Positions 23,101 to 36,780 of a DNA stretch of 64,000 nucleotides are shown here, one piece after another; within the stretch, counting starts at the first letter, position 1, and every line of letters begins with the position of its first letter. The translations under genes were made by a program, and so were the position numbers. This DNA comes from Rhyacichthys aspro (lineage: Eukaryota > Chordata > Actinopteri > Gobiiformes > Rhyacichthyidae). Location of the stretch: the NCBI GenBank assembly GCA_036850595.1, contig CM072160.1, positions 11,759,906-11,823,905 of the forward strand, given 5' to 3'. Below the pieces are notes generated by a model that saw only the letters and a list, made by a program, of their open reading frames with translations, made no database searches and was not told the origin of the DNA.

Positions 23101-26100
23101 GATCAATCTGTTTCACATTTGAGCACTTCGAAAAACATTAGTGTTAGCATACAGGCGGTTGCAAATGTATGTAAATCCTTTTATTTCATTTTTGGGAGCA
23201 AATTAAAAGCAAGGAAACCAGCTGTTAGTGCCTGACTGTTATATAACGACGGTGTGTGACGTGTAAAAGAGCAGCAGAGCCGTGTCAGATTGAGGAGATA
23301 ATGGTGCCATGCCAAAAACAACAGAAGTCCGAGAAGTACCGAGTATCCAGGTCATTATGAGGCTGCTGATGCTGAGCAACATTGGATTTGGAGAAAGGAC
23401 TAAGTAAGATGTACAACATGAGGGGTACGTAGATGTCAGGTGTCACCTTTAAGGGCAATTGCAAAATGCGTCTGCTCTGTTAATAGCATCAAACACAATT
23501 TCCATGAGAGAAACTGACTTCAGAGTAAGGTCATACATTCCTTTGTAAAGTGCATGCAGATGTGTAGATGTATTCTGACTGGAAATACTTGATCCATTGT
23601 TCATTCTTTGTTTCTTCCCTTTTTAACCATTGTTGAATTTCTATGTTATTATACAAAATCCAGCTGTTTTGCTTCAATTCGGTGACCACAACGCTTACTC
23701 ATTTACTTTGTAGCTGCAGATATTTTCATTGTGCTCTGTGTTCTTTGTTTGTTTTCTTGGAGACGTAGTACTTCATAGATTGGTTCTTTAATAGATTTCG
23801 TTCTTATCTTTGATTAAAACACTGCACATAAGTGATTTGTTATATAGTGGTGACATTGTGGTTAGTTAGAAACATTCCCTTCTGATGTTTTACCACCGGA
23901 CTTGGTCTTGATTTGGCCCCACTCTGTCTTAGTTGTGGTTGGTACAGCATGCTTTTAGAGGCAGTTTCATTGTTAAAAGGGTACATAGAGGATCCATTAA
24001 AGTGTATTGCATCGCTCTGATCACCCCTCCACTGTGGTTCCAACAGTCCCTTGTGGTAATAAAAGCTGGAGCTAAACTCTAGTTAGCCGTTCCAAACTGC
24101 GCCATGACGATCCTAGCCAGTACCATAGCAGCCAGAGGAAATACAGCTTTAGTTAAATATGACTAACTCCTGTGTTGTGCGAGTCGGTGTGATTTTACTG
24201 TTCCACATTTTCATTGGCTTTGTTACTTGGTGAGAATTCCACTCACGGACTCACGCCTTAGTCAAAACAAAAAAAGAGAAATGTAGAAAGTAAGTGAAGG
24301 AGAGTCCGACAGATGTGGAATGTGCTTTCGCTATTAATATTAATCAAAGCAGTCTGCGCATGCGATCCGAGCGGTGTCTTTGTCATCCTCCGAGGGTTGA
24401 ATGGTGCATTGCTTTCAACGAGGCCCTTCTACGTGCTCACTTCTGTAATCACGCATTGATTTGAAATGATCTTTTAATCTAGCTGTCCAGAATGATTCAT
24501 TTCAACTTAACCACGTGTAATCTTTTCCACTCGCTCCTCTTTTACTGCCCTTGGCTCCTTACAGTGAGTCTGCTTCACTGTGAACACCGTGAGCAGTGTG
24601 AGCAGTGTGGCAAATGTAGTGCTCACGTCTGGACAGCCGCCATGCCGAACCCCGGTGCATTATTAATTCTCTTCCAATGATGCCGTCTCTCCCTCCTGTT
24701 CCCAAAGACAACCATCAATCAGGAAAGCGCAGAGAGCACAAGAGCTGTGAGGAGAATTAACAAGTATAGACGCCTTTGTGCCAAAAACACACAAGCTTGA
24801 GTATGTGCCTTTTACCAAAAGTTCTTGCTGGCAAGCATGTGTCAGACTAGTTATGACATCATTCAAAGCACAAAGACTGGTCTGTCTTTGGACTGAGAGA
24901 GCTGCCAGGCGAACAAATAACAAACACATCTACGCATTAGTTTTACATTTCTGTTGAGAAATGCACTCCAGCTGCAAAGCACTGGCCAAACAGGAAGCAA
25001 ACAGTAGACAAGATTGTTTTATCCAACCTTCTCTATCTTCTGAATGTAGTATAATCCCTAATACTGCTTGACTACATAAGTCCAATTAAGTCTTTCCAAT
25101 CAACTATCAAATCTAGAACAGCGCTGGTGCGTTAGTATAATAGCCTGGATCAGTTAATGACCTTAAAATCTCATTTGTGTGTGGGCAGAGAGATAAGCCG
25201 TTGAGACAAACCAAAGATAGACTTGTGGACAGAAGAATCAGCTAAAGATAGACAGAGGTGAGATAACAGGAGCAGTTCAAACTGGTTCGGATTGTAACAC
25301 CCAATAAACTCATAGAAAAACACTGCCCAGGACAGTAAACCAGCTCTACGTCATAAATGAGTTCATGGAAAGCTTTTAGCCACAGTGCTCAATTAGACAG
25401 AACGCCAATTACTGCCCCCGAAAACACTACTTAGGCAGGCAATGCTTCAAATGTTTTGGGTGCGTGTACATAATCGTTAACACAGGAAGCTAATGATGGG
25501 GCAAAATCATTAGCCATCATGGCTAATGACATCACTCCACCACTGTCAAAATCAACTGTTCTCTGTTTGCCATTCTCCATTGTTTTTATACATTCTCAGG
25601 CTTTTTGTGTAAAACTGACATCTAGGGCCAGAAATGAGTGTTCAGGTATTACCTACAAGTCTTCACACGTTGCCTTGGTAACAACATTACTAAATGAAAC
25701 AGCCAGACTAGTAAAATAATCTGTCCAAACACTTTCTCAGTTAAGGTCTGTCTGCAGAGTGGATTCTGCTTTGGCATTCTTCATGGTGATAATGCATTAG
25801 CAGTGAAGCATTACACAGCATTGCACAGAGATTCTGTCCCTTTGACTGCTGCTGGACAGAAGGTCACATGTTCAAGTCTCCTCTTTGCTGTCTGTTTCTG
25901 GGGTTTTTTTTTCAGCAGTTCTGGTTTCCTGCAGATTAGAGTTTGCAGCCTCCCCGTGGGTATTAAAGTCTCTCCTATTTCACTTCACCTCCCGTGTGTT
26001 TTTATTCACAGGTGCAATTCCAATGTCCCCTCTTAGCTCTGAGCAATTTTTGACATCACATTTATAAGCTATGAGTGCCTAAGGGTACCATCACCTTTTG

Positions 26101-28044
26101 AAGGAACAGATTCTGCAACAGCGGCAACTAAAATCAAGTTTAGGAGATTTAAGTCTCATATATCACACACTCTCTGATTACCATCTACTGCAAAAAGAAC
26201 AACAACAACGTGTTATAGCACAAAACTCAATACTACAGTTGCACTTCCTGTAAATGTAAAAAACACATACATATTGTATCCATGAGACACAATGTTGCGT
26301 CTTTGACACATTGCAGCTCACAAAAATAATGGTATCACGACATAAGTGGCGACGAGAAGGATCTTCAGAATAAAAGACAGTTTGGGCCTATTTTCTAATG
26401 ACACCTAAAACATGCCATTCCTATCTTTAATTGAAAGCTATTATACAATACATTGGATGAAAAGGTTTTGCTTTTCATGTCAAATGTTTGATTCATTAAC
26501 ACGAGTCAGAGCCAAAAATCTACAGACTTCCATTTAATGAAAAAAATATCTTTTTGCCAAAATGAATAGAGGCGAGCTGAAGGTGAAATATGTGCGGTCT
26601 CTCCCGAGGTTGCAGTATAGGTGGCGAGCATTGTCGGGAGTCCAGTGGGACCAGCAGTGTAGAGCAGGCGCAAGGCAAAGTCTCTAATTAGCTTTGTTCT
26701 CATTAGGTCTACAACATTATCTCCCCTCAGACAGACAAACACACATTTCCCAAACCTCACACAGACAGATAGCAATGTGTTGAGAGAGAGGCCAACCCCG
26801 CGGCTCCCGAGATCTGGCCCTTCTTCTTTATTTCTCTTTCAATTAACCCTCTTCCTGCTGTATCTGTTCATCGTTTCTTCTCTGTCTTCCTGTCTCCTTC
26901 AAATGAAGCCCAAAAGTGTGTCCTATTCACAATCCCCAGTCTAATTCAGTTTTATCTCCCATTCAGAGCGGCAGGGAGGGCAGCCCCATTAAAACAGTTC
27001 TAATGGAAGACCGGTGAACAGGCAGACAGGATTCAGCGGCTTTTGGGCCTAATTTCACAGCCATCGTTCGGCAAATTAACGATCCTCCTGGACGGCCACG
27101 AACAGAGCTAGTTTTTGTGTGTTTTTTATACTTTTTTTTCAGACTTCATAACCGCTTCTGATGTTATTAAATGTTCATCAAGTTTGTCATTAATTTAGAC
27201 ACGAGCCATGGATGTTAGAGTTGTCCTTGAAAGAAACAAAGGATGCTTACTCTTAAAGACTAGCGGCTGGGACTTGTTTGTGCTCTGATCTTGAATCAAC
27301 AAACCGAGACACAGTGGCGTGAGAGAACCAAAAGTGTTTGGAAAAAAAAAATCTGTTAACCTTTAAGAGATATTCAATTTCAGTAAAAATGTTCTCGTTT
27401 GAACTGACTCTCGTTCAGTCTGGAGCAGGCTCCTCTGTTCTATTTCTGATGAGTCACGGGATACGTGGCGCCTAATCTCAGAACCACGCCCTGAAGCATC
27501 CAGCTCTTGAATGAGTCTGCATGTCTTGGGTGCGTTCACTGCTCCGTACTTCTCCGTATTCTCCTTCAGCGCCGGGTGTCAAAGCACTGGCTGCGACCGC
27601 TAGTGTCATGCCTCGAGGTTAAAGCAGATAAGGGAGGATTAGCATTCATTACTCCATAAAGTGATGATACCCACCACAAGCGCACATGCACAATGATGTG
27701 GAGACATGCTCAAAGCACACACCAGAATCTCTTTTAGAAGAAATGCAAAATTGAAATCAAATACAATTATGGATCCTTCTTTCTATTTGCTGTATTTGAG
27801 CCAAAAGCACCAACAGAAACCTTAACAAAAGCATTTTCCTCTAAAAGCCAAACCTCCAGAATGGATTTTTTAAGACTCAAAGTGCTGTTATGAAATGTGA
27901 AAAACAAAGTATTACGTAAAAATATGATATCGGAGCCAGTCCCAGCATCCTATTGGCTTCTCGGAAATCACAATGACAATAACAGCATGATCAAATAAAT
28001 CGTAAATGTGTGTTTTTATAATACATCTCCGTCAAAGTCGTCTG

Positions 28045-28188
28045 TTTTAGAGGCGACTTGGTGGAGCACATAGCACATACTTGAGAGAGCCAGGTTTGAT
28101 TCCCACTTGGGTCATTTGCTCGATATCCCCTCTCTCTAACCTGTTCCCTGTCTGTCTATCCTATCCTATCAAAAAAAAAAAAAAAAAA
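28045..28188 (+). mobile_element. Degraded tRNA-derived SINE
   Basis: The tRNA-like head has an A-box-like TTGGTGGAGC and a B-box GGTTTGATTCC (28093-28103). It is followed by the CATTTGCTCGATATCCCC and CCTGTCTGTCTATCC body seen in a common percomorph SINE, and by an 18-base A tail (28171-28188). It lies in mbnl1 intron 1, antisense to the gene. Changes from the usual form show it is old; target duplications were not seen. Confidence 0.75.
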
Positions 28189-28827
28189 GTCATTTGTCAT
28201 GGAGTAAACATCCACCATTTCATATTTTTGTGGCTAATCATAAAAGGAGACGCAGGGGCATTCATCTCTGAGATTTACATTACAGACTAATGAGGCACTT
28301 GGCCAAACTAGAAATAAGAAGATATTTTGAAGATCTAATATAATCAGTGGCATGACTAAAGAGTGAAAATGATAAAAGACAAGATCAGCATCGTCTCGAA
28401 CACTTAAGCACTACCATTAGATGAACATTGTGACCCCTAAATGCCACTTGGACTTGGGATATGTGAAGAAAAAGAGCTAGAGGTAGCGTGGCTCTTTGGT
28501 TAGTGTCATCATCCGGAGCTACTGTAGAAGCCAAGAAGATGTAGATTGAGATTTTAATTGCACAATATAATGAATAAAAAATAATGCCCCGTTCCCAGTT
28601 CTCTTTTAGTTCACTGTAAAAATCCAATGCAGGTTTAGTCAGGCTCTAAACAGCTTTTAGCGATATTTTTTCCTTTTGTCTGAGCCAGAAGATTAAAAAC
28701 AGAATAAACTGTAAGTGAAACAAAGACTGTGACTGTGACTGAGACTCACTTACAGCATCAGGATGTGTTTTGTTAGTGAGATACATCACGGGGAAAAGCA
28801 TGACATTGCACGTCTTAATTCAATCCA

Positions 28828-28863
28828 ACACACACACACACAGACACACACACACACACACAC
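28828..28863. repeat. (CA)n microsatellite
   Basis: CA dinucleotide repeat of about 36 bp with one CAGA interruption, in intron 1. Confidence 0.9.
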
Positions 28864-31800
28864 TGCGTGACAGTGCAGAGGGCCATCACCCCCTCCCCGC
28901 TCTCGTAGCACCTTCCGGCTGCACACTCATCCACATCGATCCACATTGATCAAAGTCGGCTTGTACCACTTCAGCAAAGTGCAGGGGAACGTTGCACACG
29001 ATGATCACCTTCACTAAGCCTCTAACAACAAACCCTGTGTCTTAAAGTACTGGACACAGGAGTATGGCTGGGAATCTCAAGCTGCCTTTTAGAGTTGTTG
29101 CTCTCTGTGTCCTTTCATTCATATTTTGTGCAGTGCAGTTAAGCCTAGTCTTTACATATCACCGGGGGAAGCTGCTGTGGAGAGACGGCGCGGTGACAGA
29201 CAGCGTGTTGTCGGCGGACCCAACACAACACAGCTGCTCTATCGCTCTCTGATGGCTGACTCTGATAGGCCTGTAATCCAGTTAAAGCCTTTTGAAGAAT
29301 CACAATGTCCGACAGCGAGCCCTGCAACATGCACCATAACAATAAAGGGATATTACAGGCATTCTTCAACCTCGCCGCTCACTTCTACGCTCCCCTCTAT
29401 TATTACTTTCCCTCTCTATCCAGTCACCATCTAGCCGCTGTTTCTATCTGTCCATCACTGCCTAAGCTACACCGTTTGATGCCCGGGCACCCATTCATCA
29501 CTTTTTGACTCCTTTTCACAGCCACACAATCTAGCGCAGCTCTTTACTTCTGTGGATGTAATATGCTTGTTGAAACCGCCCTCTGATCTGTCTCTCTTTG
29601 CAGGCAGCACCTCTCCACATCATATTTAATGACGCAATTGAGATCCAAAGAAATTGTCTTCTCGGGGTCATTTTGCAGCTCTGTCTGAGTTTTTGCTTGC
29701 GTGATAAGCTTGTTTCTTAGCGGGAAGAAAAGAAATGAAACGTACAAGCTGGAAAAGTGATTCTTTAGAATGAAAAAAGAAGGCAGACTGAATGCAGCGA
29801 AAAACATCCGCTCCATAATGGTCATGAAGGATCAATATTGCATGGAGACAAAGTGCTGCTAAACAGTGTGGTTTCTGTTAATTAGCGCTTCTCTAATGAT
29901 CTTGTTCTACCCTGCGCTCCTGCTCTTGCACTTTACTGCTGGCTTCAATTTGAACTTGTCCTTTCTAGAGTTTCATTTCTGCCTGTTCACTCCTCAATGT
30001 TGATGCTGTCCTCCCGTCCAGTCGCACGTCTCTTTAACACAGAAAACAAAGCCAAAGATTGAGGTGTCGGACTTCTTTTCATAAGCCTGACAAATACCCC
30101 GCTCCTGGGTTTTGTGGCTGATGGCTCTCTAGGATGAGATTTAATGAAGCTCTCATCCAACTTTGATTATTTTCTAATTAAAGGAGTAAATGATGGGGGC
30201 TATGAGTAAATTCATGAATACGTGTTTGTAACTGCAAAGGGAAAATAAAACAACAAATGCACCCACAGACAGGAGTCAGACGCAGTCAAGGCTTGTTTTC
30301 TCACGCACTCCCTTGGGAATGGCGCTCATTTGCCAACTGCATTTTGGGCATAAACTAATTACAAATCAAACAACAATATGGTTCGAATGAAATTAGTTTT
30401 GTCTTGTTAAATATTTATATACTAGGTAGTACAATGTTTGAGTTTTGATGGCGGAATTAATCAGTAACTTTACTGTATCTATAATGAAAATGTAAAATAA
30501 AAATAATGTAAAATAAAATGAAGAATGCTGAATAATATAGTCTGACCATTGTGACTAAAAGACAACAGATTTTCCCACCACTATAGTAAAAAACAAAAAT
30601 CACTTACTAGCACTTTAAAAACTGTCTTTGTCTCTTTTTGACTCAAACACAAACACAACCTCTACTTCTTATTGAAAACCATGTATTTACAAAAATCCCA
30701 CAAATAGTGTGCTAACAACATTTAGCCTGATAGCCAAAAAAAAATTATCTTCATTTTAATTAGACCTTTCATACTGTCCCATTTTAATCCCATTGTCACA
30801 TTATGTCATGAATTGATAGCTATTGGGCTGGAGCTCCCTTGACAGTGCACACAAACCTAATGGATTCAGAGCTAGACTCCTCCAATGTCCAACTTCTTGC
30901 TGGTTGCCATCTGTAATTCCATTAACCAGGCGCTAAAACCACTCTGACCTGATTACACAGCCTACCTGAAGTGAATACTTATGATTTCACACCTCTCAGA
31001 TGAGAACGTGTGCGTGTGCAATTCCGTTTGAGGTATAGTTTGTCTGTTTTGTGTATTCGAGGTTGAAAGTGGAGGATTATTCTTTTAAAAGTGAGTGCCC
31101 AAACTTCTGAGATCAGATGAAGATGGGAGGGTCAGTGACAGATAGCGGGTAGGGGAGCTGGAGAAAAAGGCGAGAAAGAGTTACGGTGCTGCCAAATGAC
31201 AAAAGTAGGAGAACAAGTTGGCAGACAAGTGGCTGCCCTGGAGTGAATTAATGTTCAGTGCTCACCCTCTCCGTCTAGCTCTCTCCTCTTCCATTTTCTC
31301 CCAGCACCTTACTCGTCTGCAGTCTAATTTAAATGTTTGTTTTACTGCATTCCCCTCAAAGACTTGCAAATCTAAAAGCACTGAGAGCACGTACAAGTGA
31401 CGGGAGGTGATGAGCGGAGAGAGTAAGCTTTGCAGGAAGGGTGACCAGACAATTTAACAGCAATGAATGAGGCCATACCTGATTAGATATTCCGCACACA
31501 ACGGCAGTAGCAGAAGGAGCAGCACTAGCAACGGGAAGCACGACGCAGTGGGCGAGATGCAGATATTACCTTCAGAATGGCAAAATATTCAGGGCTCTCT
31601 AGCCTCAAACTAAATCAAACACACTCATATGTAATATCCTGGTCCCAGCTGGGCGCAGCCATTTAGGAACTCTAGTAGGAACCAATATAAATGTTTAGTG
31701 TGAGTAATTACACTGCAAAGGTTTAAAATGAAGGTGGAAAGAGAGAGGCATGTGGCTATTTCTGATTGCCCTTGTATGTGTTTTGGCTCTGATGTTGTTG

Positions 31801-32719
31801 TGTCATGTCTCCATGCTGACGCAGCGTGTTTAAAGATGGATATGTGTGTGTCTTTGTGTGTGTGTGCTCGTGCTGAGGCAGCGTATCCACAGATGGATGT
31901 AGAACTCGTGGCCCCTCTCAGGACAGAAAGACATTTAGAGGAGACGTTTCAAGGGAGGACTGTGAAAAGAGCCAGACAAAGTTAATAGCTGCTGGCTGTG
32001 CAGCGTACTCCACGCCGATGTGCTAATAAAAGCCTCTTTTCATAATATGTGTAGACCACGCTCTGTGACAAAATCAGATACGGTATATCCTGTTTAGTTA
32101 AGCCCGAAATATAGGCTTTAAATGGATTTGCACAACACTCAAGATGGTGGCGACTTCCCTTACATTTTGTTTGAGTCATGACACACATAAGTAAGAAATT
32201 ATACAACCCTATTCACACTTTTTTGAGCTCTACTCATCCTTAAATACAAGTAATAACACCAATTGTTTTTAAATTTTACTAGAAGAAAGGTCAAAGGTGT
32301 TTGAATATTTGTCATTGTTTGTTTGTTTTCTGTTGGAGATTAAAAATCCTAAAACCTATAAAAAAAGGACACAACAGTCAGTCTGAGCTGGTCTTCGAAA
32401 CCTAGTGACACAGGCCAATGTCAGCTCTTAACCCTTATGCAAGTAGGAGTGGTATTTCCTGATAATGTGATGGAAAGCTATTTACAGAAAAAAGATAAAA
32501 CTCAGCATGTGTGAAATGGAAATAAAAATGTCTGAGGTGCCTGGGAGAGAAAAAAGAGGCCAGGAAGATGGAGAAGAGACAGATTAACAGAGGTAATGAG
32601 AGGAGAGGATGAGAGCGGAGAGCATGACAGTAGAATACAGATACAGAGGAGATTAACACTGTTGGAGTAGGTTTCCCTTTCAAAGACTTCTTATCCAGCG
32701 CTGCATCCCTCTGTGAACG

Positions 32720-32720
<1 letters not shown>

Positions 32721-32763
<43 letters not shown>
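32721..32763. repeat. (CA)n microsatellite
   Basis: Perfect CA repeat of about 43 bp in intron 1; on the transcribed minus strand it is (GU)n. Confidence 0.95.
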
Positions 32764-32765
<2 letters not shown>

Positions 32766-35700
32766 CTACTGGGCTCTCATCACAAAACATAACATATTCC
32801 TGCCTTTATTCCTATTTCTCCACATGTTTTATATGTGTAGCCTTTTCAATGACTTATATGTTGGTTATGTACCTTACTTTATATTCCATATATATTATAT
32901 ATACATCTCCCCAATACACCGATGTACTCCTGGCTTTGTGCAATCTCTATCTTTCCATACAGTGTAAATAATAATGACTTGTACTGCAAAAAGAAACACC
33001 AGCAGCTGCTCACACACAGGCTGCTTTTTTTTTAAGTTCAGATACTACAATGGATAATTTAGACTAGTTGCAATCACACTTGACATGACTTTTCAAGGAA
33101 TCAAATAATAAAAGGTAAAAAAAATAAATAAAAAATAGATCAGTCAATCAGTGTCAGCTCTTATGTTTGCCACATTTTCATTTATACAGTTAAGTAATTG
33201 TCAGCAACTCTCAAAAAGTACAGTAAAGTTAAGCAGAAGGCCATAATTTCCCAATTCACAATCCAATCACTCATCGATAATCAGATGTGTTTGTATTACA
33301 TAAGCAAACTTGACACTTTTCTTCACTTTACCTTTTTAAACCTGACATTATTGGGAATTCTGTAAAGCAAAGTGCATGTGTGCTTTCCCACATAAAATCT
33401 CTCAGGGGGTTTGAAGGATTGTACATTATGAGTTAGAATCCTGGCTTCAACAAACACTCATAAAATGTAATGAAATACTGCCCGCAGCAGCATGTAGTGT
33501 TGCATGAGCACTGCTTTTACGCAGTACATGCTTTAAATATTGACTAAAAAACATCACAAATAAAAGAAGACTGTAATGGGTAATAGGTTCTGTGGCAGTC
33601 CATATTCTAAAAAGAATATTGTGTTATTCTTTTTAGAGGAGTAATGTTATAAATTGGCCTATATTCAGCAAAATAGTAGAATAGTTTCTGTTTATATTTC
33701 ATATATGACCAAAATAAGTCTAATGTCTGAAATAGGTGCACAACCTCTGACAGATTAATAATAACAAAATAAAACTTAAAAATGTCTCTTATTAGAAAAA
33801 GAAAAACATCTCTTATTGAACATCAAATACAGCAGTAAATTTGTCAATAAGGAATGATTTAAAAAACACCCGCAGTATCTATCTGAGAGAATGACATTCA
33901 CACTGTGGTAATATTGGGCTGTTAAACTCCCTCACGCCTGTTGTCGGTGAATTTACCATGTTTCATTGACTTAAATAACTCCAGATTTTCTCTCTGTCCG
34001 AACAAAACGTAACTGGAGCTGCTTAAATCTGTAGCAATAAAAGTAACACTCTTCCCTCTTAAATTGTAGCACTACAACTTCAGACAAGTCGTCATCGCTA
34101 AATAATAAAATTGGCTGTTTTTGTTTTTTTTGGCTCCTTCAAACTGTCTGTCTGACTCTAGACTTGAAATGAGTGCAGTTTATCACATCAGTGTGTGGTA
34201 TACATTTATAGCGGTGGGAAATATCTCCAGCCGTTTACTTTGGAACGTTGCTTATCTTAGATTGTAGGCTGGACGTTTGTGTGTAACACCATCCGTCTGT
34301 CCCTCTGACTCACTGCATCCACTCTTACGCCATCACTGGAACTTTCCACTACATGTGCCTCTGAAAAAGGCCTTTTATGTGAACAAAGAGTGACTGGAAA
34401 TGGAATAGAATTGTATATAGAAAGTAAGACATCAACATACAGAGCAATCTACTGTATGAGAGACGCAGGCGATGTGTGATGAATACAGAAATGATGAAAA
34501 AAGGCGAGAAAGGTGCCCATGTCATTTCATTTTGCCTCCCGTTGCCAGACTGCATTTTAAAAGGAATGAAGAGCAGCAGCTATGACAAATCGTTCCGAAG
34601 GAGGGGACCACATGTGCCACATCCATCCCTGTACTTTTTCTCTCCACATCCACCTGTGTGTCCTCTCCGATCCCCTTGCCCCTCTCCCCACGCCTGGCCG
34701 TGTGTTATGAATTCATCCGCAGATAAAGCAGATCTATCATTCTGTCATGGAAGCAGGGAAGGGAGGCAGACTGTGGAATGCCCTGGCACGGAGAGCAGGG
34801 ACGGGCCCTAAGCAGAGTGCTATGCTTCTTTGCACATTCCCTGCAGCTCCCGAGCAGCTCACTCTGTTTTCAAGACCCGTGCAATGTCCAAAGCTGCCCC
34901 TCGTCCCAAGCCGCTCTACCTGCCTAAGCCAAAAGCACTCCATCCCGGCACCCTGGCACTCGGGACAAGACGCTTGGAGCTGTAATAACACAGGCCTAGC
35001 TTAACATGGAATCCCTGCAGTTATAAACCAAGTGGAGCTGTGGCTTGGACTTGCTTGACTGACTTCAAGCCGCGCTCTCTCGTTACACTGAATAACACCC
35101 CGGCCTGCCAATCAGATAGGAGACAAATTACAGAACATGTGCACAACACCAGAGAGAAAACTCAAAGGCCCAGCCAGAGTGACCGCTTGAGCCAAAACAC
35201 CCAGATTGACTGTGCTGATCTTTCTGTATCCGACACATTCCAGCCTCAGGAACAATAAAACAGTAGGCTCAAATGCTGCTCTGAAGTTTGCACAATATGT
35301 CAGAGGATATTCCAAATCCTCCTCTGTACACGCACTCCAGGATGGTAGTCATAGTCATGGACTGTGAAAAACAGAAGCGTCCCGTCGGTGCTTATTCAGG
35401 TGACCCTTTACACACTTTAAACTGAGCTGCCATACTTTAAACTCAAGCGTAATCCACTTTGCCGGCAAAACTGCATGACTTTTACAACCCAAAGCTTGTA
35501 TTACATCCTATTTTTATATGTACACATCATTTTTGCCTGGTTAGCTGCTGGTTTTCCTTATTGCTGTTGGCTATGCAGAAGCGTGTCACAGCTTGCAGCA
35601 GTATTAAACTTTGGCTACCATCGCCATCACTGGGCTGTGGCCTGCACTGTGCTCTCCAATGAAAATGATTGGTTTCACAGCATTGCAGTGCCATTGTCAC

Positions 35701-36526
35701 GTTGTGTGTAAAATCCTGTTATGGCTTCTATGAGTAATCTGAGAGTGTCCTGGACTGGAAGAATGTGAGCAAATATTTTCATTAAATATAAGTTAGTCTA
35801 ATTTATAACAGTAACAGAGACTTAATGTAACAAAATTATTCTGATGTTTCTTTTAGACTTCATTTGAAATGCTGTCAGGCCAGTCCATTCTGTTTTCTGT
35901 CTTCCCCAGCGCTTGTGTTTCTTCCCCTTTGACTCTTATAATGTGAGGAGCTGCATAGTGGGAGTGTGTTGTCTCAGTGCCAGTGCAAAAATAGACAGTA
36001 AATTACAGAGCCTTCTGAGAACACCCCACTGTGCCACATGACCTCAAAATAACACATGCAGACATGTACACAGCCTCCAATACAAATGTAAGATCTGCAC
36101 TGTGCCCTACTTTTTTTAGTTCTCATTCGGCCTGTTGATGTGGCGATCACACAGGAAGTTTGGGCAGGGCTTTGCTCAAATCTGTCCCAGTGAAGGAAAA
36201 AATGACACTGATAACAGATGCTAATGTCGTTTAAAGTTCATTTCGGCTTACCCAGGCACACTTACACCAGTAACCTCATAAGTATTCATGCAGATATGTT
36301 TTTGTCCCCTTGCCATGGTTTCTAGTTACTTTCAGACATAACTTAAGTGCAAACCTTGGTGTAGTATTAACACCAGCTATTGCACCTCGCCATGCAAGCA
36401 ACAAATCCCCATCACCTGAGAGCGAGGCCTATATCATCCCAAGACAATGCCTGTCAATGCTGCATGTTGGGAGAAAAGTAGACATGGCAGTGATGAATGA
36501 AAGCCACAGGTGTTTGTCATGCTCAC

Positions 36527-36700
36527 CTTGAGTGAGTCAAAACAAGCAATGACTCTGCCGTTTTCCACTTGACAGCTCTTGGCAGGGTGGGCGAACTTGC
36601 ACTCGCTGTCCGGCCGCGAACACGTCCCTCTCTGGAATTCCCGACAAACCTCCAAAGTCAGCCACTTTGTGTCCCGGATGGGTGTCACATTCACCGCCAT
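36527..36700 (-). CDS. mbnl1: mbnl1 coding exon 1 (start codon, zinc finger 1, first half of zinc finger 2)
   Basis: This exon encodes residues 1-58. The start ATG at 36700-36698 has a strong context, with A at -3 and G at +4. Zinc finger 1 is C19-X7-C27-X6-C34-X3-H38. Zinc finger 2 begins at C53 and is cut by the intron after K58. The N-terminus [19 protein letters not shown] is typical of MBNL1, with small fish-type changes (N4, S32, A40). The donor at 36526 is GTGAGC, phase 0. In mammals the equivalent exon is itself skipped under MBNL1 autoregulation, which moves translation to an ATG in the next exon. That is established for mammals and only inferred here. Confidence 0.97.
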
Positions 36701-36780
36701 TTTGTAGCAGGCAGAGGGAGTCGATTAGGAGTGAGAGATTTCCGGCGAATTCTGTGTACGCCTGTATGTTTCTAATGAGA
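36701..36780 (-). other. mbnl1: Probable 5' UTR part of the mbnl1 start exon
   Basis: Upstream of the ATG on the minus strand, an acceptor-like pyrimidine stretch ends in CTTGTCCCAG at 36781, so the start exon may begin at 36780 with about 80 nt of 5' UTR. Two YGCY motifs in CTGCCTGCT lie within about 15 nt of the ATG and could serve MBNL autoregulation. An alternative is that transcription starts locally, since a TTTTATAA sequence occurs at 36924-36931. The boundary is inferred. Confidence 0.45.

Larger units (their letters stand above)
20172..36526 (-). other. mbnl1 intron 1 (16.4 kb)
   Basis: This intron splits zinc finger 2 codons K58/G59. It holds a degraded tRNA-type SINE (28.05-28.19 kb), CA repeats (28.83 and 32.72 kb) and an NRF1-like TGCGCATGCGAT at 24355-24366. 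Otherwise it is unique-looking sequence. Patches near 21.6-22.4, 29.0-29.5 and 34.6-35.0 kb are relatively GC-rich and could be conserved regulatory elements, but the sequence alone does not prove that. No coding exon was recognised. Confidence 0.85.
9065..36700 (-). other. mbnl1: mbnl1 coding span (nine exons)
   Basis: This is the coding span of muscleblind-like 1, a nuclear and cytoplasmic RNA-binding protein. The family controls alternative splicing, RNA localisation and decay by binding YGCY motifs through paired CCCH zinc fingers. Nine minus-strand exons (174, 171, 222, 240, 54, 151, 36, 92 and 57 nt) join in one frame with GT-AG introns to give 398 residues. This is slightly longer than the familiar vertebrate MBNL1 forms, mainly because of a longer alanine run. 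MBNL1 is chosen over MBNL2 and MBNL3 because of residues such as [23 protein letters not shown] and the SHKYVTQM end. Exon order and phases match the vertebrate family. Assignment is from remembered family sequence, not a search. Confidence 0.95.

Noticed and set aside
34747..35004. Open frames on both strands in a GC-richer patch of intron 1
   Set aside because: Neither translation resembles a known protein; more likely a GC-rich intronic patch.
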